The notes beneath the pieces were generated by a model. It was not told the DNA's origin and ran no database searches. It saw only the letters and a program-made list of their open reading frames with translations. Made by a program: the position numbers and the translations under genes. From Perkinsus olseni (lineage: Eukaryota; Perkinsozoa; Perkinsida; Perkinsidae): 64,000 nt of DNA. The stretch spans positions 124,001 through 188,000 of the forward strand of contig JABANP010000046.1 of assembly GCA_013115135.1 (NCBI GenBank), read 5' to 3'. Position 1 is the stretch's first letter, and every line of letters begins with the position of its first letter. Shown here piece after piece: positions 11,369 to 25,869 of this stretch.

Positions 11369-11856
11369 TCAACGACGAACATAAAAGGGATTTCGAGCAC
11401 CTCGGATCAGCGATGACACGATGTCGTCTTCCCGAAGACGAACTCCGCCCACAGACTCTCGGGTTGGAGTAGTGACGTTTTTCTCGTTCGAGTACCTACC
11501 CGGAACTCCCGAAGGGAACGGCACAAATGGAACGACACAGCTGCCATCAGCACCATCATCCTTGCCGCTCACCTAATCCATCCGAGGTGAATGGCCGCTT
11601 GAATGAGCCGCCTTGTGATGTGGTCGGTGGCCCGGCGGAACTCTGCGCAGCTCGCAGTTTTTTCTCGTAAAACCGTCATTTGTGACTTCAAAAAGAGTGT
11701 TGGTCGGAGGACATGAACGTTACCATGATACCTGAAGAACGACAAGAATCTCGTCTACGCAGACGCAGCGATCCCCCCGAGGACTCACTTCGCAGTGACC
11801 AGGGATACCCTTGGTCTCTCGGCATCGTCACTGGCGTCGATGATGCTGGGGGGCAT
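11369..11856 (-). pseudogene. UPRT-B, exons 4-8 deleted
   Basis: Exons 1 (11789-11856) and 2 (11573-11731) and most of exon 3 (from 11495) match UPRT-A. A deletion of about 1 kb then joins the middle of exon 3 (after DDIV) to the 3' flanking sequence near 11413. The frame runs on through the junction and stops at 11369 with the tail SLIRGARNPFYVRR, giving about 117 codons. RAGESM, the PRPP loop and the uracil-binding end are all missing, so no UPRT activity is expected. Confidence 0.9.
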
Positions 11857-12204
11857 GCCACGAAAAAAAAGCTCAAGAGAGCTGTCACGATGCGACTGTA
11901 AAAGTGCTCCAATCCCAATAGAGGAACCTCCTGGAGCCTCGATAAGATGCGAAGGGGTTCACCATGCCACCCAAGTTGTGGTGAGCCATCCCTTCATCAT
12001 ACACAGCCCTTTCTCTATGCGCGTGCCCTTATTCTCGAGCGAGCTAGGCATGAAGCTGACCTCACGTTACAACCTACGTCTACCTAAGCAGCACCCCCTT
12101 CTGCTTTTGGAGAATAGTGAGCCGGCGTCGAAAGATGAGCAGCATAGCGGCCTCCAGAGGGAATGTACGTGACTACCCGCCAGACCTCTGCAAATAACAC
12201 GATA

Positions 12205-12286
12205 CGACAGCGGCAGGATTCGAACCTGCGCGGGCAGAGCCCAGTGGATTTCTAGTCCACCTCCTTAACCACTCGGACACGCTGTC
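12205..12286 (-). tRNA. tRNA-Ser(AGA)
   Basis: Consensus sequence; complete class II cloverleaf with anticodon AGA. Confidence 0.95.
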
Positions 12287-12393
12287 ACAGGCGCGCCCGA
12301 AATTTTAGGGCGGACACCGAGGAACTTGTTCGTGCTCGAATGGCTATGGAACTTAGACTTACGGCTCCGAACACAGGAAAAGAGCCACAACGC

Positions 12394-12475
12394 CGACACC
12401 TGAGGGATTCGAACCCTCGCGGGCAGAGCCCAACGGCTTAGCAGGCCGCCGCCTTAACCACTCGGCCAAAGTGTC
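12394..12475 (-). tRNA. tRNA-Ser(GCT)
   Basis: Consensus sequence; anticodon GCT; all stems intact. Confidence 0.95.
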
Positions 12476-13016
12476 ACGCACACTGGTACCTTCAAGCCAA
12501 CGGAGCAAGCAGGAGGTTTACTCGAAGCTTTTGATTGCTTCCGTGAACCGAGCAAGAAGCAAACGATTCCCGCTCCCCGGGAACGCGAGTTGCAGCCAAA
12601 GTAAGCAGAGGAAAAACTCGTTGACGTCGATGCTGGCGTGGACGCTAATTTCGAGTGTATCACGTGTCCTGCGAGAGCGCCATCAAACTTCATGGTGTAT
12701 TGTTCAGAGACTGTGGAGACCACGAGGGAAAACCAAGAGGTATAAATCTCTTCGATGGGCTTCGCTCTGTCCTCACCTTTTCTCGCTCCTTCGCACATCT
12801 ACATTCTCAAAGTCTAACCGGTTCTACCCGTCTCCGATCGTCAAAGGGCACACATGGCGACCATCGGCGGTGCAACCGTGGTAGATAGCCACGACGGGTA
12901 ATTAAACTGAAGAAACTTTTGGAGAATAGTGAGCCGGCGTCGAAAGATGAGCAGCATAGCGGCCTCCAGAGGGAATGTACGTGACTACCCGCCAGACCTC
13001 TGCAAATAACACGATA

Positions 13017-13098
13017 CGACAGCGGCAGGATTCGAACCTGCGCGGGCAGAGCCCAGTGGATTTCTAGTCCACCTCCTTAACCACTCGGACACGCTGTC
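13017..13098 (-). tRNA. tRNA-Ser(AGA)
   Basis: Consensus sequence; anticodon AGA; all stems intact. Confidence 0.95.
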
Positions 13099-13205
13099 AC
13101 AGGCGCGCCCGAAATTTTAGGGCGGACACCGAGGAACTTGTTCGTGCTCGAATGGCTATGGAACTTAGATTTACGACTCCGAACACAGGAAGAGAGCCAC
13201 AACGT

Positions 13206-13287
13206 CGACACCTGAGGGATTCGAACCCTCGCGGGCAGAGCCCAACGGCTTAGCAGGCCGCCGCCTTAACCACTCGGCCAAAGTGTC
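13206..13287 (-). tRNA. tRNA-Ser(GCT)
   Basis: Consensus sequence; anticodon GCT; all stems intact. Confidence 0.95.
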
Positions 13288-13829
13288 ACGCACACTGGTA
13301 CCTTCAAGCCAACGGAGCAAGCAGGAGGTCTACTCGAAGCTTTTGATTGCTTCCGTGAACCGAGCGAGAAGCAAACGATTCCCGCTCCCCGGGCAACGCG
13401 AGTTGCAGCCAAAGTAAGCAGAGGAAAAACTCGTTGACGTCGATGCTGGCGTGGACGCTAATTTCGAGTGTATCACGTGTCCTGCGAGAGCGCCATCAAA
13501 CTTCATGGTGTATTGTTCAGAGACTGTGGAGACCACGAGGGAAAACCAAGAGGTATAAATCTCTTCGATGGGCTTCGCTCTGTCCTCACCTTTTCTCGCT
13601 CCTTCGCACATCTACATTCTCAAAGTCTAGCCGGTTCTACCCGTCTCCGATCGTCAAAGGGCACACATGGCGACCATCGGCGGTGCAACCGTGGTAGATA
13701 GCCACGACGGGTAATTAAACTGAAGAAACTTTTGGAGAATAGTGAGCCGGCGTCGAAAGATGAGCAGCATAGCGGCCTCCAGAGGGAATGTACGTGACTA
13801 CCCGCCAGACCTCTGCAAATAACACGATA

Positions 13830-13911
13830 CGACAGCGGCAGGATTCGAACCTGCGCGGGCAGAGCCCAGTGGATTTCTAGTCCACCTCCTTAACCACTCG
13901 GACACGCTGTC
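13830..13911 (-). tRNA. tRNA-Ser(AGA)
   Basis: Consensus sequence; anticodon AGA; all stems intact. Confidence 0.95.
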
Positions 13912-14018
13912 ACAGGCGCGCCCGAAATTTTAGGGCGGACACCGAGGAACTTGTTCGTGCTCGAATGGCTATGGAACTTAGACTTACGGCTCCGAACACA
14001 GGAAGAGAGCCACAACGT

Positions 14019-14100
14019 CGACACCTGAGGGATTCGAACCCTCGCGGGCAGAGCCCAACGGCTTAGCAGGCCGCCGCCTTAACCACTCGGCCAAAGTGTC
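14019..14100 (-). tRNA. tRNA-Ser(GCT)
   Basis: Consensus sequence; anticodon GCT; all stems intact. Confidence 0.95.
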
Positions 14101-14641
14101 ACGCACACTGGTACCTTCAAGTTAACGGAGCAAGCAGGATGTTTACTCGAAGATTTTGATTGCTTCCGTGAACCGAGCGAGAAGCAAACGATTCCCGCTC
14201 CCCGGAAACGCGAGTTGCAGCCAAAGTAAGCAGAGGAAAAACTCGTTGACGTCGATGCTGGCGTGGACGCTAATTTCGAGTGTATCACGTGTCCTGCGAG
14301 AGCGCCATCAAACTTCATGGTGTATTGTTCAGAGACTGTGGAGACCACGAGGGAAAACCAAGAGGTATAAATCTCTTTGATGGGCTTCGCTCTATCCTCA
14401 CCTTTTCTCGCTCCTTCGCACATCTACATTCTCAAAGTCTAGCCGGTTCTACCCGTCTCCGATCGTCAAAGGGCACACATGGCGACCATCGGCGGTGCAA
14501 CCGTGGTAGATAGCCACGACGGGTAATTAAACTGGAGAAGCTTTTGGAGAATAGTGAGCCGGCGTCGAAAGATGAGCAGCATAGCGGCCTCCAGAGGGAA
14601 TGTACGTGACTACCCGCCAGACCTCTGCAAATAACACGATA

Positions 14642-14683
14642 CGACAGCGGCAGGATTCGAACCTGCGCGGGCAGAGCCCAGTG
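14642..14683 (-). pseudogene. tRNA-Ser(AGA) 3' half, truncated
   Basis: Same truncation point (after CCCAGTG) and same following sequence as 8886-8927, so the two junctions share one origin. Confidence 0.93.
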
Positions 14684-15310
14684 AAGTGAGCCCAGTATCT
14701 ACGGTTTTCAGGCCTCGCCCACTGAGGCGACCTCTCACGCTGAAAGCGCAGCGGGATAGCGTACTCGGGTGTTGGCCACCAATGCACATGCCTTGCCATG
14801 CAGCATTGGTGTTCAATGGGAAAGGCATTTATCCCACCGGCAAACACACTCTACGCACGGCTCCAGACTGGCCCAGTTTTTAGACGACGCGGCGTGTTTA
14901 ACACGCCGGTGGTGCAAGCACCACTGTCGCTCACATGCTCGCAATGTGTGAGCGACAGATGCTTAGGTAGAGATGAATAATGTTCTTAAACCCCTGAGGT
15001 ACGAGAGATGTGGAAATTCATAGCTCATAACTTATGAGCGAGCTCGGGTATGAGAATCGGGCTCTCCCCCTCCGCATCTGCCGAGAATCATAGGACATTC
15101 AGCTCTTGGCACCTGCAGTCGCCGTGAGAAGGCATGACGCCCTGAGCCTCATTTTTAGCGGAAAGTCCCTCGCGACATCGGTCGTATTGACTCAGAATTT
15201 CGTCTCAAAATTCCGTTTTGAAAAATTAGATGGCCTTGAAGGTGCGCACGAAGTTTTGAAACACCCTTCGCGAGCACCTTCCAAGCATGGTGTTACTGGT
15301 TATAACTCAC
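14684..15310. repeat. Junction block X, copy C, and DMT-C flank
   Basis: Nearly identical to 8928-9541. The second inverted repeat is longer here: TGTCGCTCACA (14927-14937) pairs with TGTGAGCGACA (14946-14956). No supported gene. Confidence 0.75.
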
Positions 15311-16288
15311 CCCGAGGAGGATTAAGATGCCTAAATCAACTCCGCCGAAATCGTAGCCTTTGGCAGCGGTAAAGACGCCCATGCAGCCGATCAACATAGA
15401 CAGGTACCTGATCGTCTATCAGTGATCGATCGAGAGTGCAGCCTGTGTTGTTCGTTCGACTGCTGATAAATGAGACAACCACCCAGTCGACCTGCTTTGC
15501 ATCATGCCAGGTCAACCCTCTGATACCGCCCCCTCTTTTACTTTATTTTATTTCCTTTTTCCAGGCCGAACGCTACTGCCAACATGCAAGTGCACACGGG
15601 CACGAAAGGCTGTACGACCCCTGCCGATGCCGCTCCTGTGAACATCAACCCATACGGCACGATATTCAGTCGGGTCGCTCTGAGGGAATTGCGATACTCT
15701 TCACGACGATCCTTGACAATGGCAGAATAAGTGTGGAGCCAGCCTCACCCAGCCAGCCCTTGGATCAGTACGGGCTTCACATTAGCCCTTCCCAAACGTA
15801 ATACTCCTTCGCATTCACCATCAGGACTGAGGCAAAGGAAGGATCTGCCGGAGGGCACATCCGTGGGCCCACGCTGAGACCGAAACTCTCACTGACGAAA
15901 ACGAGAATAAATGAGGCCGTAGGTGCACAGGGCCACGTACCTATCCGATACTACCTGGTATAAAAGATAATCGGCAGGAGGACCAAACTGACAATACCCC
16001 TCATCAAAGAGAATATAGTAGCAGACGTCTTGCCCAAAATCTAAGAACAACAACAACGATCTCTCCCCTCCCTCACAGCCCTTTTCATTACATCTTCCGA
16101 GTGTCGACTGAAGGCCTTGAAACATACGTAATTCCCCGCAAAAAAGGCTTGCGCGAGAATCGTCATCAAATGGGCTCTTACTAAGCCAGTGGAGCTAGGG
16201 GAAGCCCCGACCTCAGAATGTCCTGACAAAGACGAGGAGGGATCGGTTTCATTTGGCGGAATCGACAACCGCCATCGAGAGGTACCAT
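15311..16288 (-). CDS. EamA/DMT-type transporter, 5' half (copy C)
   Basis: Same structure as DMT-A, with start ATG at 16288 and last retained exon ending at the GTGAGT donor at 15310. Exon 2 keeps the six-A run and the FAGNY helix in frame; exon 3 changes one residue. Without removal of the first intron the start is out of frame with helix 1, so that intron is needed; its donor would be GC rather than GT. No second EamA half follows. Probably a truncated pseudogene, possibly a five-helix half-transporter. Confidence 0.65.
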
Positions 16289-18495
<2,207 letters not shown>

Positions 18496-18960
18496 GTCAC
18501 GACAAAAAAATGTTGCTCAAGGGAGCTGCCAAGATGTGATTGTGCAATAAGCTGGAGTGCTTCAATCGCGACAAATAAACCTCCTCGGGGCCTTGGTAAG
18601 ACGTGGAGGGGTTCACCATGCCACCCAAGTTGTGGTAAGGTGTCCATTCATCATAAACAGCCCTTTCTCTATGCGCGTGCACTCATTCTCGAGGTAGGTA
18701 GGTATGAAGTCGACATCATGGTACGATATCGATCCATGTTATACTGAAAATTCAGAGTCGAATACGCAGTAGGCGCTGAAATATACTGGTTTTAGTGATT
18801 TGCATATCGAAGTGGAACACCCTGTACGTATATCTGCCTGAGGAACACACCATAGCCGCACGAACGCTGGATTTTTTTTTCTCATTGAGTGAGTGCGCAG
18901 TGGGGACGAGCAACGATAATCCAGGCTTCTGCTCAGCAGTCACTAGGCCCCGCTACGGAT
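18496..18960. other. UPRT-C upstream region
   Basis: To about 18740 this is the 5' flank shared with blocks A and B; beyond that the sequence is unique. No tRNA array follows here, unlike blocks A and B. Nothing recognised. Confidence 0.5.
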
Positions 18961-19962
18961 GAGAGCATCTCGTGATGCTGCGGCCTAGCACTCTGATATT
19001 AAAGGGCAGTGGTCGATGTTGCGAGAGAGATCTGTCGCGGAAGGCTCGAAGGAAAGTACTTGTGCCCTAGCGTCAAAAAGGACACCACGAAATTCCCATG
19101 ATGCAGAGGTTGGATGCGTGAACAGTGTGTGACTCTGCGGCCAGCAACCAGGCAGGAGCATGCGATGGCCGCCAGCCACCATTGGCTGACACAACGGTTC
19201 AATAGAACACCAGAGCTGCCTGACTCTATACCCAGCCTGGGTCGAGTCAGCAACGTGTATTATCCTTCCTCCAAATCCAGGCAGTCGATGGCTGGGTCAA
19301 GCTCGCGTCCATCATCATCAAAACCATTACTTCGTACGCTTGTTACCTTCGCCAGCGCCATACTAGCTCTAGCTTTGAATTCCAGTGAAGCACTACGGCT
19401 TTGAGGAGACCACCAACGACCGCCAGGGCTTTCGCTTAGGAGTCATTATGCCTCACAACGGACCAGAGCATACTCGTGATACTGCGGCGAGGAGACAAGC
19501 ACTCTGATATCGTCAATAGCCTGTTGCGAAAAATCGTCAAAATCGTGTTGCGAGTGCAGTCATCGACAGATAACTGCTGAGGAAGGCTCGAAGGGAAGTA
19601 CTCATGCCCTAGCGTTGCGAGCGAAATTCCCATGATGTAGAGGTTGGGTGCGAGAACAGTGTGTGACTCTGACCTAGTTCAATCACTTCTCCGCGTCAGA
19701 GCTAGCAACCAGGCGGGAACCTACGGTTGCCGCCAACCAGTAGTTGGCTGTCACAACGGTTCAGTAGGACACTAGAGCTGTCAGACCCCATATCCGGCCT
19801 AGGTCGAGTCAGCAACCTCTAGTATCCTACCCCACGTCCAGGGGTAGAGGGCTGGGTCAAGCTCGCGTCCGCCATCATCACAACCATTACTTCGTACGGT
19901 TGCTGCCTTCGCCAGCGCTATACTAGCTCTAGCTTTGAATTCCATTGAAGCACTGCGGCCAT
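18961..19962. repeat. Two-copy direct repeat (about 440 and 500 bp)
   Basis: 18961-19404 and 19466-19962 align along their length with many substitutions and small indels. Shared landmarks are AATTCCCATGATG, CAGTGTGTGACTCTG, CACAACGGTTCA and CTAGCTCTAGCTTTGAATTCC. Open frames differ between copies, so it looks non-coding. 19963-20379 holds nothing recognised. Confidence 0.7.
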
Positions 19963-20379
19963 GATCATGAGTCCGCCGCCCACAGGTTTCTACATTGTGT
20001 GCATGGCCTCGGCATAGTAATCTCGCTCACGCTGATCCTCCTGCGTAGGACTGCTACCAGGTAGGGCACGTCGGGCTCCAGGGATGAACAGGGTGCTTCT
20101 GACGAATAGCCGTGCGGGTGGCATGCTCCAAGGGAGCTGTCGCTGGACGAATCTTCATCTGCACGCAGGCCGGCCATCAATCTCGCCAACCATCCCCTCC
20201 ATCACTAACAGACTGAACTCAAAATCAGTTATTAGTTTCGAGGAATACCGCGAAATAATGTGGTAATATACAGCTTAAGCGCTAGTCTGGCATTACAATG
20301 GAGGATAAGCTGAAGTATCCTCCAAACAGCGAAGGAAGAGAAACGAACACTAGTGGGCCTACATTCAAGCTACATAAGC

Positions 20380-21886
<1,507 letters not shown>

Positions 21887-22240
21887 ATCACAAGGTTAAG
21901 ATGAAAAACTACTGGCCCAGCTCATTGCAGCACAAATTGCCACCCCAATGGCTGCTCAGCGTCTTCCCTGCCATCTCCGGCCTCTCTCACGCTTGCTCAG
22001 GATCCTCCCATTTTTCATCCACTCCGTGCAACAAACGTACAATCAAAGGTATGTTTTAGACAACTGTAGATGATGAAGGCAGCAGCATCCGCTGGCAGCC
22101 CGTAAAGTGCCACATATATCGGAATAACTATACCGCGAGGGACGTGAAAAGTTGTTGAAGAGGATGGGAGTTGACAAACAATATGTTCTACCAACTATAG
22201 CGCATGTTCACTACAAGATATCACCACCACTGAGCCGTCT

Positions 22241-24393
22241 TCACATATCACTCACGCTGCTGGCGAAGTGAAGGCCGACACTACGGCTGTGTTTTCGACG
22301 GGGACGGACGTTCTCACTTGCCTGAGGAGTACGAAGGAGCTTAGATAAGCAATGGATACTCCCGCGAACGTTCCTCTGTTGCACTACCCTTCCAGCCTCC
22401 ATAGCATCATCTTCTTCACCCCTTGGCTGTGGTGATTCATCAGGTACGCGTTCGTTCTCACTAGCCCGGGCTTGCTCGGCCTCTCGCTCCTTCTTTAGAG
22501 CCGTCAGGTATTGGCCATAGACGAATCTTGGAGATGTAAAGATGACTGGGCCGAATTCAGAAAGAGTCGACCTTACATGCCGAGTCCTATGCAGACAAGA
22601 ACGCCTCCAACGACTTGATGCGGGAAAATGGGCTCCCCCAGGAGGAAGTACGCAAAAATGAAGCAGAACACTGGCTGTGTGACCTGAGGTTCACCGAACT
22701 TACAGCAATTTGATTTGCTGATTTGAGAGTCACCTGATACAGCCCGACTGCAATTGGCCCGAGCTGCTTCACAGCTGCTAATTGAATTCTCCAGGAGATA
22801 AGAATGATGAAAAAGACAGAATACAAAACAGCACCCCATCCAGGGAACCCCAGCCTCGAAATAAGATACCTAGCACCGCAGACAGATGGTCGAGTGCGGA
22901 GAGCGAGGCACAACTCAGGCAATCTGCGTTTTAAGCCCTCACCACGCTCGCGGCATATCCCAACCAAGTACGCTGAGAGTGAAGGGGGTCGTGAATGCAC
23001 AGAGGCAGATGATCTGGTAGAATTGAACCTTGAGAAAACGAATTACGTTTATCTCATTGAACGAACTCACGAAGTGGGTATATACATATTAGAGCAGCGG
23101 CGTTCGTAATGCTTATTATTACCGCCATGGGCCTCATTGTGCTGAGAGCGACCTTCTGCCCTGTTACTTGAATGGACTTCGTCACGGGTACCTACAGCTT
23201 TCAGAATACAAACTGCAAAAGAACAGCCCGTGATAACGTCCACACGATCAACTACATACACTAGACGGCTCAGAATGCCGTTTTCAACAACTACTATTTC
23301 CGTCGGCAAGAGCCTGCAAACCTGAGAGGCTAGCAGGTCGGCTCGATCACCGGAAGACAATCGACAATTGACGAGAATCGAGGCCTACTCCAACCGCCGC
23401 AATAGCCAATTCCCACGATCCCTTTGTCCCAATTGTCAACACTCACCCCGAGAAGGATCAGGAAGCCCAAGTCAACCCCACCAAAGTCGTAGCCCTTAGC
23501 TGCAATGAAGACGCCTATGCAGCCGATCAGCATGGACAGGTACCTGGTCGATCGAGGCGAGGTCATGGAAGTAACTCGTATGACATCTTGGAGTGAAGAT
23601 GACTACTAAGCCGACCTGTTCTGCATCATGCCAGGTCAACCCTCTGATACCGCCCCCTTTTTACTTTATTTTATTTCCTTTCTCCAGGCCGAACGCTACT
23701 GCCAACATGCAAGTGCACACGGGCACGAAAGGCTGTACGACTCCTGCCGATGCCGCTCCTGTGAACATCAACCCATACGGCACGATATTCTGCCGAGCCG
23801 CCCTGAAGAAGACGAGTCTCAGAGACGCACTAGAATGCTGTGAAGGGCTCAAGTTCCGCAGTCAGTCATCGTACCCAGCCAGCCCCTGGATCAACACGGG
23901 CTTTATATTCGCCTTTTTCATCCGCAGTACTCCTTCGTAGTGACGATCGGGACTGAAGAAAGCAGCGTGGGCCGATGAAAAAACTGGGAGTGCGCAAAGC
24001 TGATAGCGATGACTCATCGCCGATGAGGCCTTGGATGAGCGACACGACCTACCTATCCGATACTACCTGGTATAGAAGATAATCGGCAGGAGGACCAAAC
24101 TGACAATACCTCTCATCAAAGAGAATATAGTAGCCGACGTCTTGCCAAAAATCTAAGACCAACAACAAGGATCTCTCCCCTCCCTCACAACCCTTTTCAT
24201 TACATCTTCCGAGTGCCGACTGAAGGCCTTGAAACATACGTAATTCCCCGCAAAGAGAGCTTGCGAGAAGAGCATCATTAAGTGGGCCCTTGCTAGGTCA
24301 GCCGAGCCGGGACCGCTCACGACGTCATGATGCTCTAAACGAATGGGGAAATAAGAAGCACAGTACCGAAGATACACCCTCGATCAGTACCAT
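22241..24393 (-). CDS. EamA/DMT-family metabolite transporter (DMT-D)
   Basis: Ten-helix drug/metabolite transporter type. Supported exons: 24378-24393, 24192-24334, 24067-24152, 23875-23952, 23665-23802, 23447-23543, then 22943-23028 (VQFYQIICLCAFTTPF), 22734-22869 (helix VLYSVFFIILIS, then AVKQLGPIAVGLYQ), 22577-22674 (PVFCFIFAYFLLGEPIF then VVGGVLVCIGLG) and 22241-22526 (FVYGQYLTALKKEREAEQAR and a hydrophilic cytosolic tail). Phases agree within each group, and the last group ends on a stop. One or more exons between 23447 and 23028 were not resolved. The GEP motif before the last helix is typical of EamA repeats. Substrate unknown; nucleotide-sugar, nucleobase or amino-acid carriers are all possible. 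The last exon may splice further at a GTGAGT near 22250. Confidence 0.8.
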
Positions 24394-25869
24394 AAAACGT
24401 CGGACTCTTGGGCTTCTGGTCCTCAGCTATGGGGGTGAGCAGGCGGGTGCGTGGACCCGGTCCTGGTACCCTCAACGACGTCGTGGAGCTCATCGAGGTA
24501 ATCGGGAAAGCTGCCAATACTCAGAGAAAATTCAACAGGGAAACGAAGTTTAGTTGTGGTTTATCGCCCAGCAGGCTTGTGTGAAGCCGCCTCACTGGGG
24601 CGGGCTTGTCTCTTACTAAGGCTGTTCACCGGAGCGATCTCGCTACGTAGTCATACAAGTGGCAGTCCATGGTGATGCCGTAGATCCCTATAGAAGTGCG
24701 TTCTGAGAAGCTAAGACCACTGGGAGCCTCTTGAGATGGACGTAGGGCGGCAAGTCTGTATCGCGGAGTTGAAGCTAGTTGTACGAGTACGGAGCTGTAC
24801 ACGTGCTACCCAGGGCGTTCCAACAGGACAACCGGGCGATGTCCCGAGAGTTGATCACCGGAACCGGACCCCGAGATACTATCGGAGAGATGAGTCCGGC
24901 CTTCCGAGATCGACTCGGAAGTGGGTGGCAAACAAGCTCTGAATACTTCTGCGCATCTTGTGCGGGGATCCGAGCGCGTAGGGGCTTCGAAACGTAGCAC
25001 ATAGCACAAAAGTTCAGTGTCGTGCAGCAGGAGCAGCAGGGAGGCATGAGAAAGATCATGCCAGTATTGACCTGTGCTGTCCTTGGAATCGCCATATGCT
25101 TACTCTTTTGCCTTACGAGAGGTTCCCATCCATTCGACGGCCACGTACCAAATATTACCGTCGCGCGCCACGAAATAGTTTTTTGCCGGGGATGCGTCGT
25201 ATCGTAGTGTTACTGTGTCTTGATGCACCGTAGCCAGTTCCCTTTCTTTGACGTTCATGCTGAGCCATCGTTTTCTACCACAGTGCTCTCGCCTTCTGTC
25301 AGCCATCAACACTACTGGGCGACATCGGACGACTCCGATTCAGCATGTACCCAAGCCCGGTCGATCTGCCTCTGGCGTGGCATTAGCCTTGAGCACTCTC
25401 TCGGTAGCCGCTGCCACTGTGCACAATCTTGCCCGGAAGGACGTCTACTGTGACGAGAAAGAACGTGAGAAAGAGGATTGTGGATCCGTTGTGCACGTGC
25501 TGGCGTCAAGCTGCTTCCTTAAGGGATGGACAACATAGTACATCCCTTGGTAGTTTCCACTGGGCCTCACCTGGGCTCCAGTAGCGAGCCTAGGGCAGAC
25601 CTTTTCGCGTAGAGGACGTTATGAATTGAGAAGAGGTCTATTGAGCTCCCCGCCTGGTGAAACCCCTTCGGCAATGGGTAGCACCTTGGAGGTGTTCAGT
25701 GAAGCAATTCTTGAATCCAGAGTCGCTTCAGGAGTGAAAATCAATTCCAGAGTCGATGGTAAGTTGCAGAATTACCTTATTGACCCGGGCCCAGTAGTCG
25801 CCGATCGTTCTGGCCGCAGATATGTAGCCCCTGTTTTGAACGAACTTGACGGCTCCGGTTAGGAGCACG
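24394..25869. other. Unassigned region upstream of the AIF-like gene
   Basis: Starts with block D's copy of the divergent plus-strand opening (ATG 24428). A plus-strand ATG at 25046 opens a short hydrophobic segment (MRKIMPVLTCAVLGIAICLL) that could be the signal-anchor first exon of the AIF-like gene. Open frames at 25248-25538 and 25677-25862 might be further exons but have no recognisable domain. Nothing else seen. Confidence 0.3.

Larger units (their letters stand above)
12104..14683. repeat. tRNA-Ser tandem array 3 (~812 bp units)
   Basis: Three full tRNA-Ser pairs and a truncated fourth AGA gene; AGA spacing is 812, 813 and 812 bp. Spacers are nearly identical to each other and to array 2, which suggests recent duplication or gene conversion. 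Confidence 0.95.
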
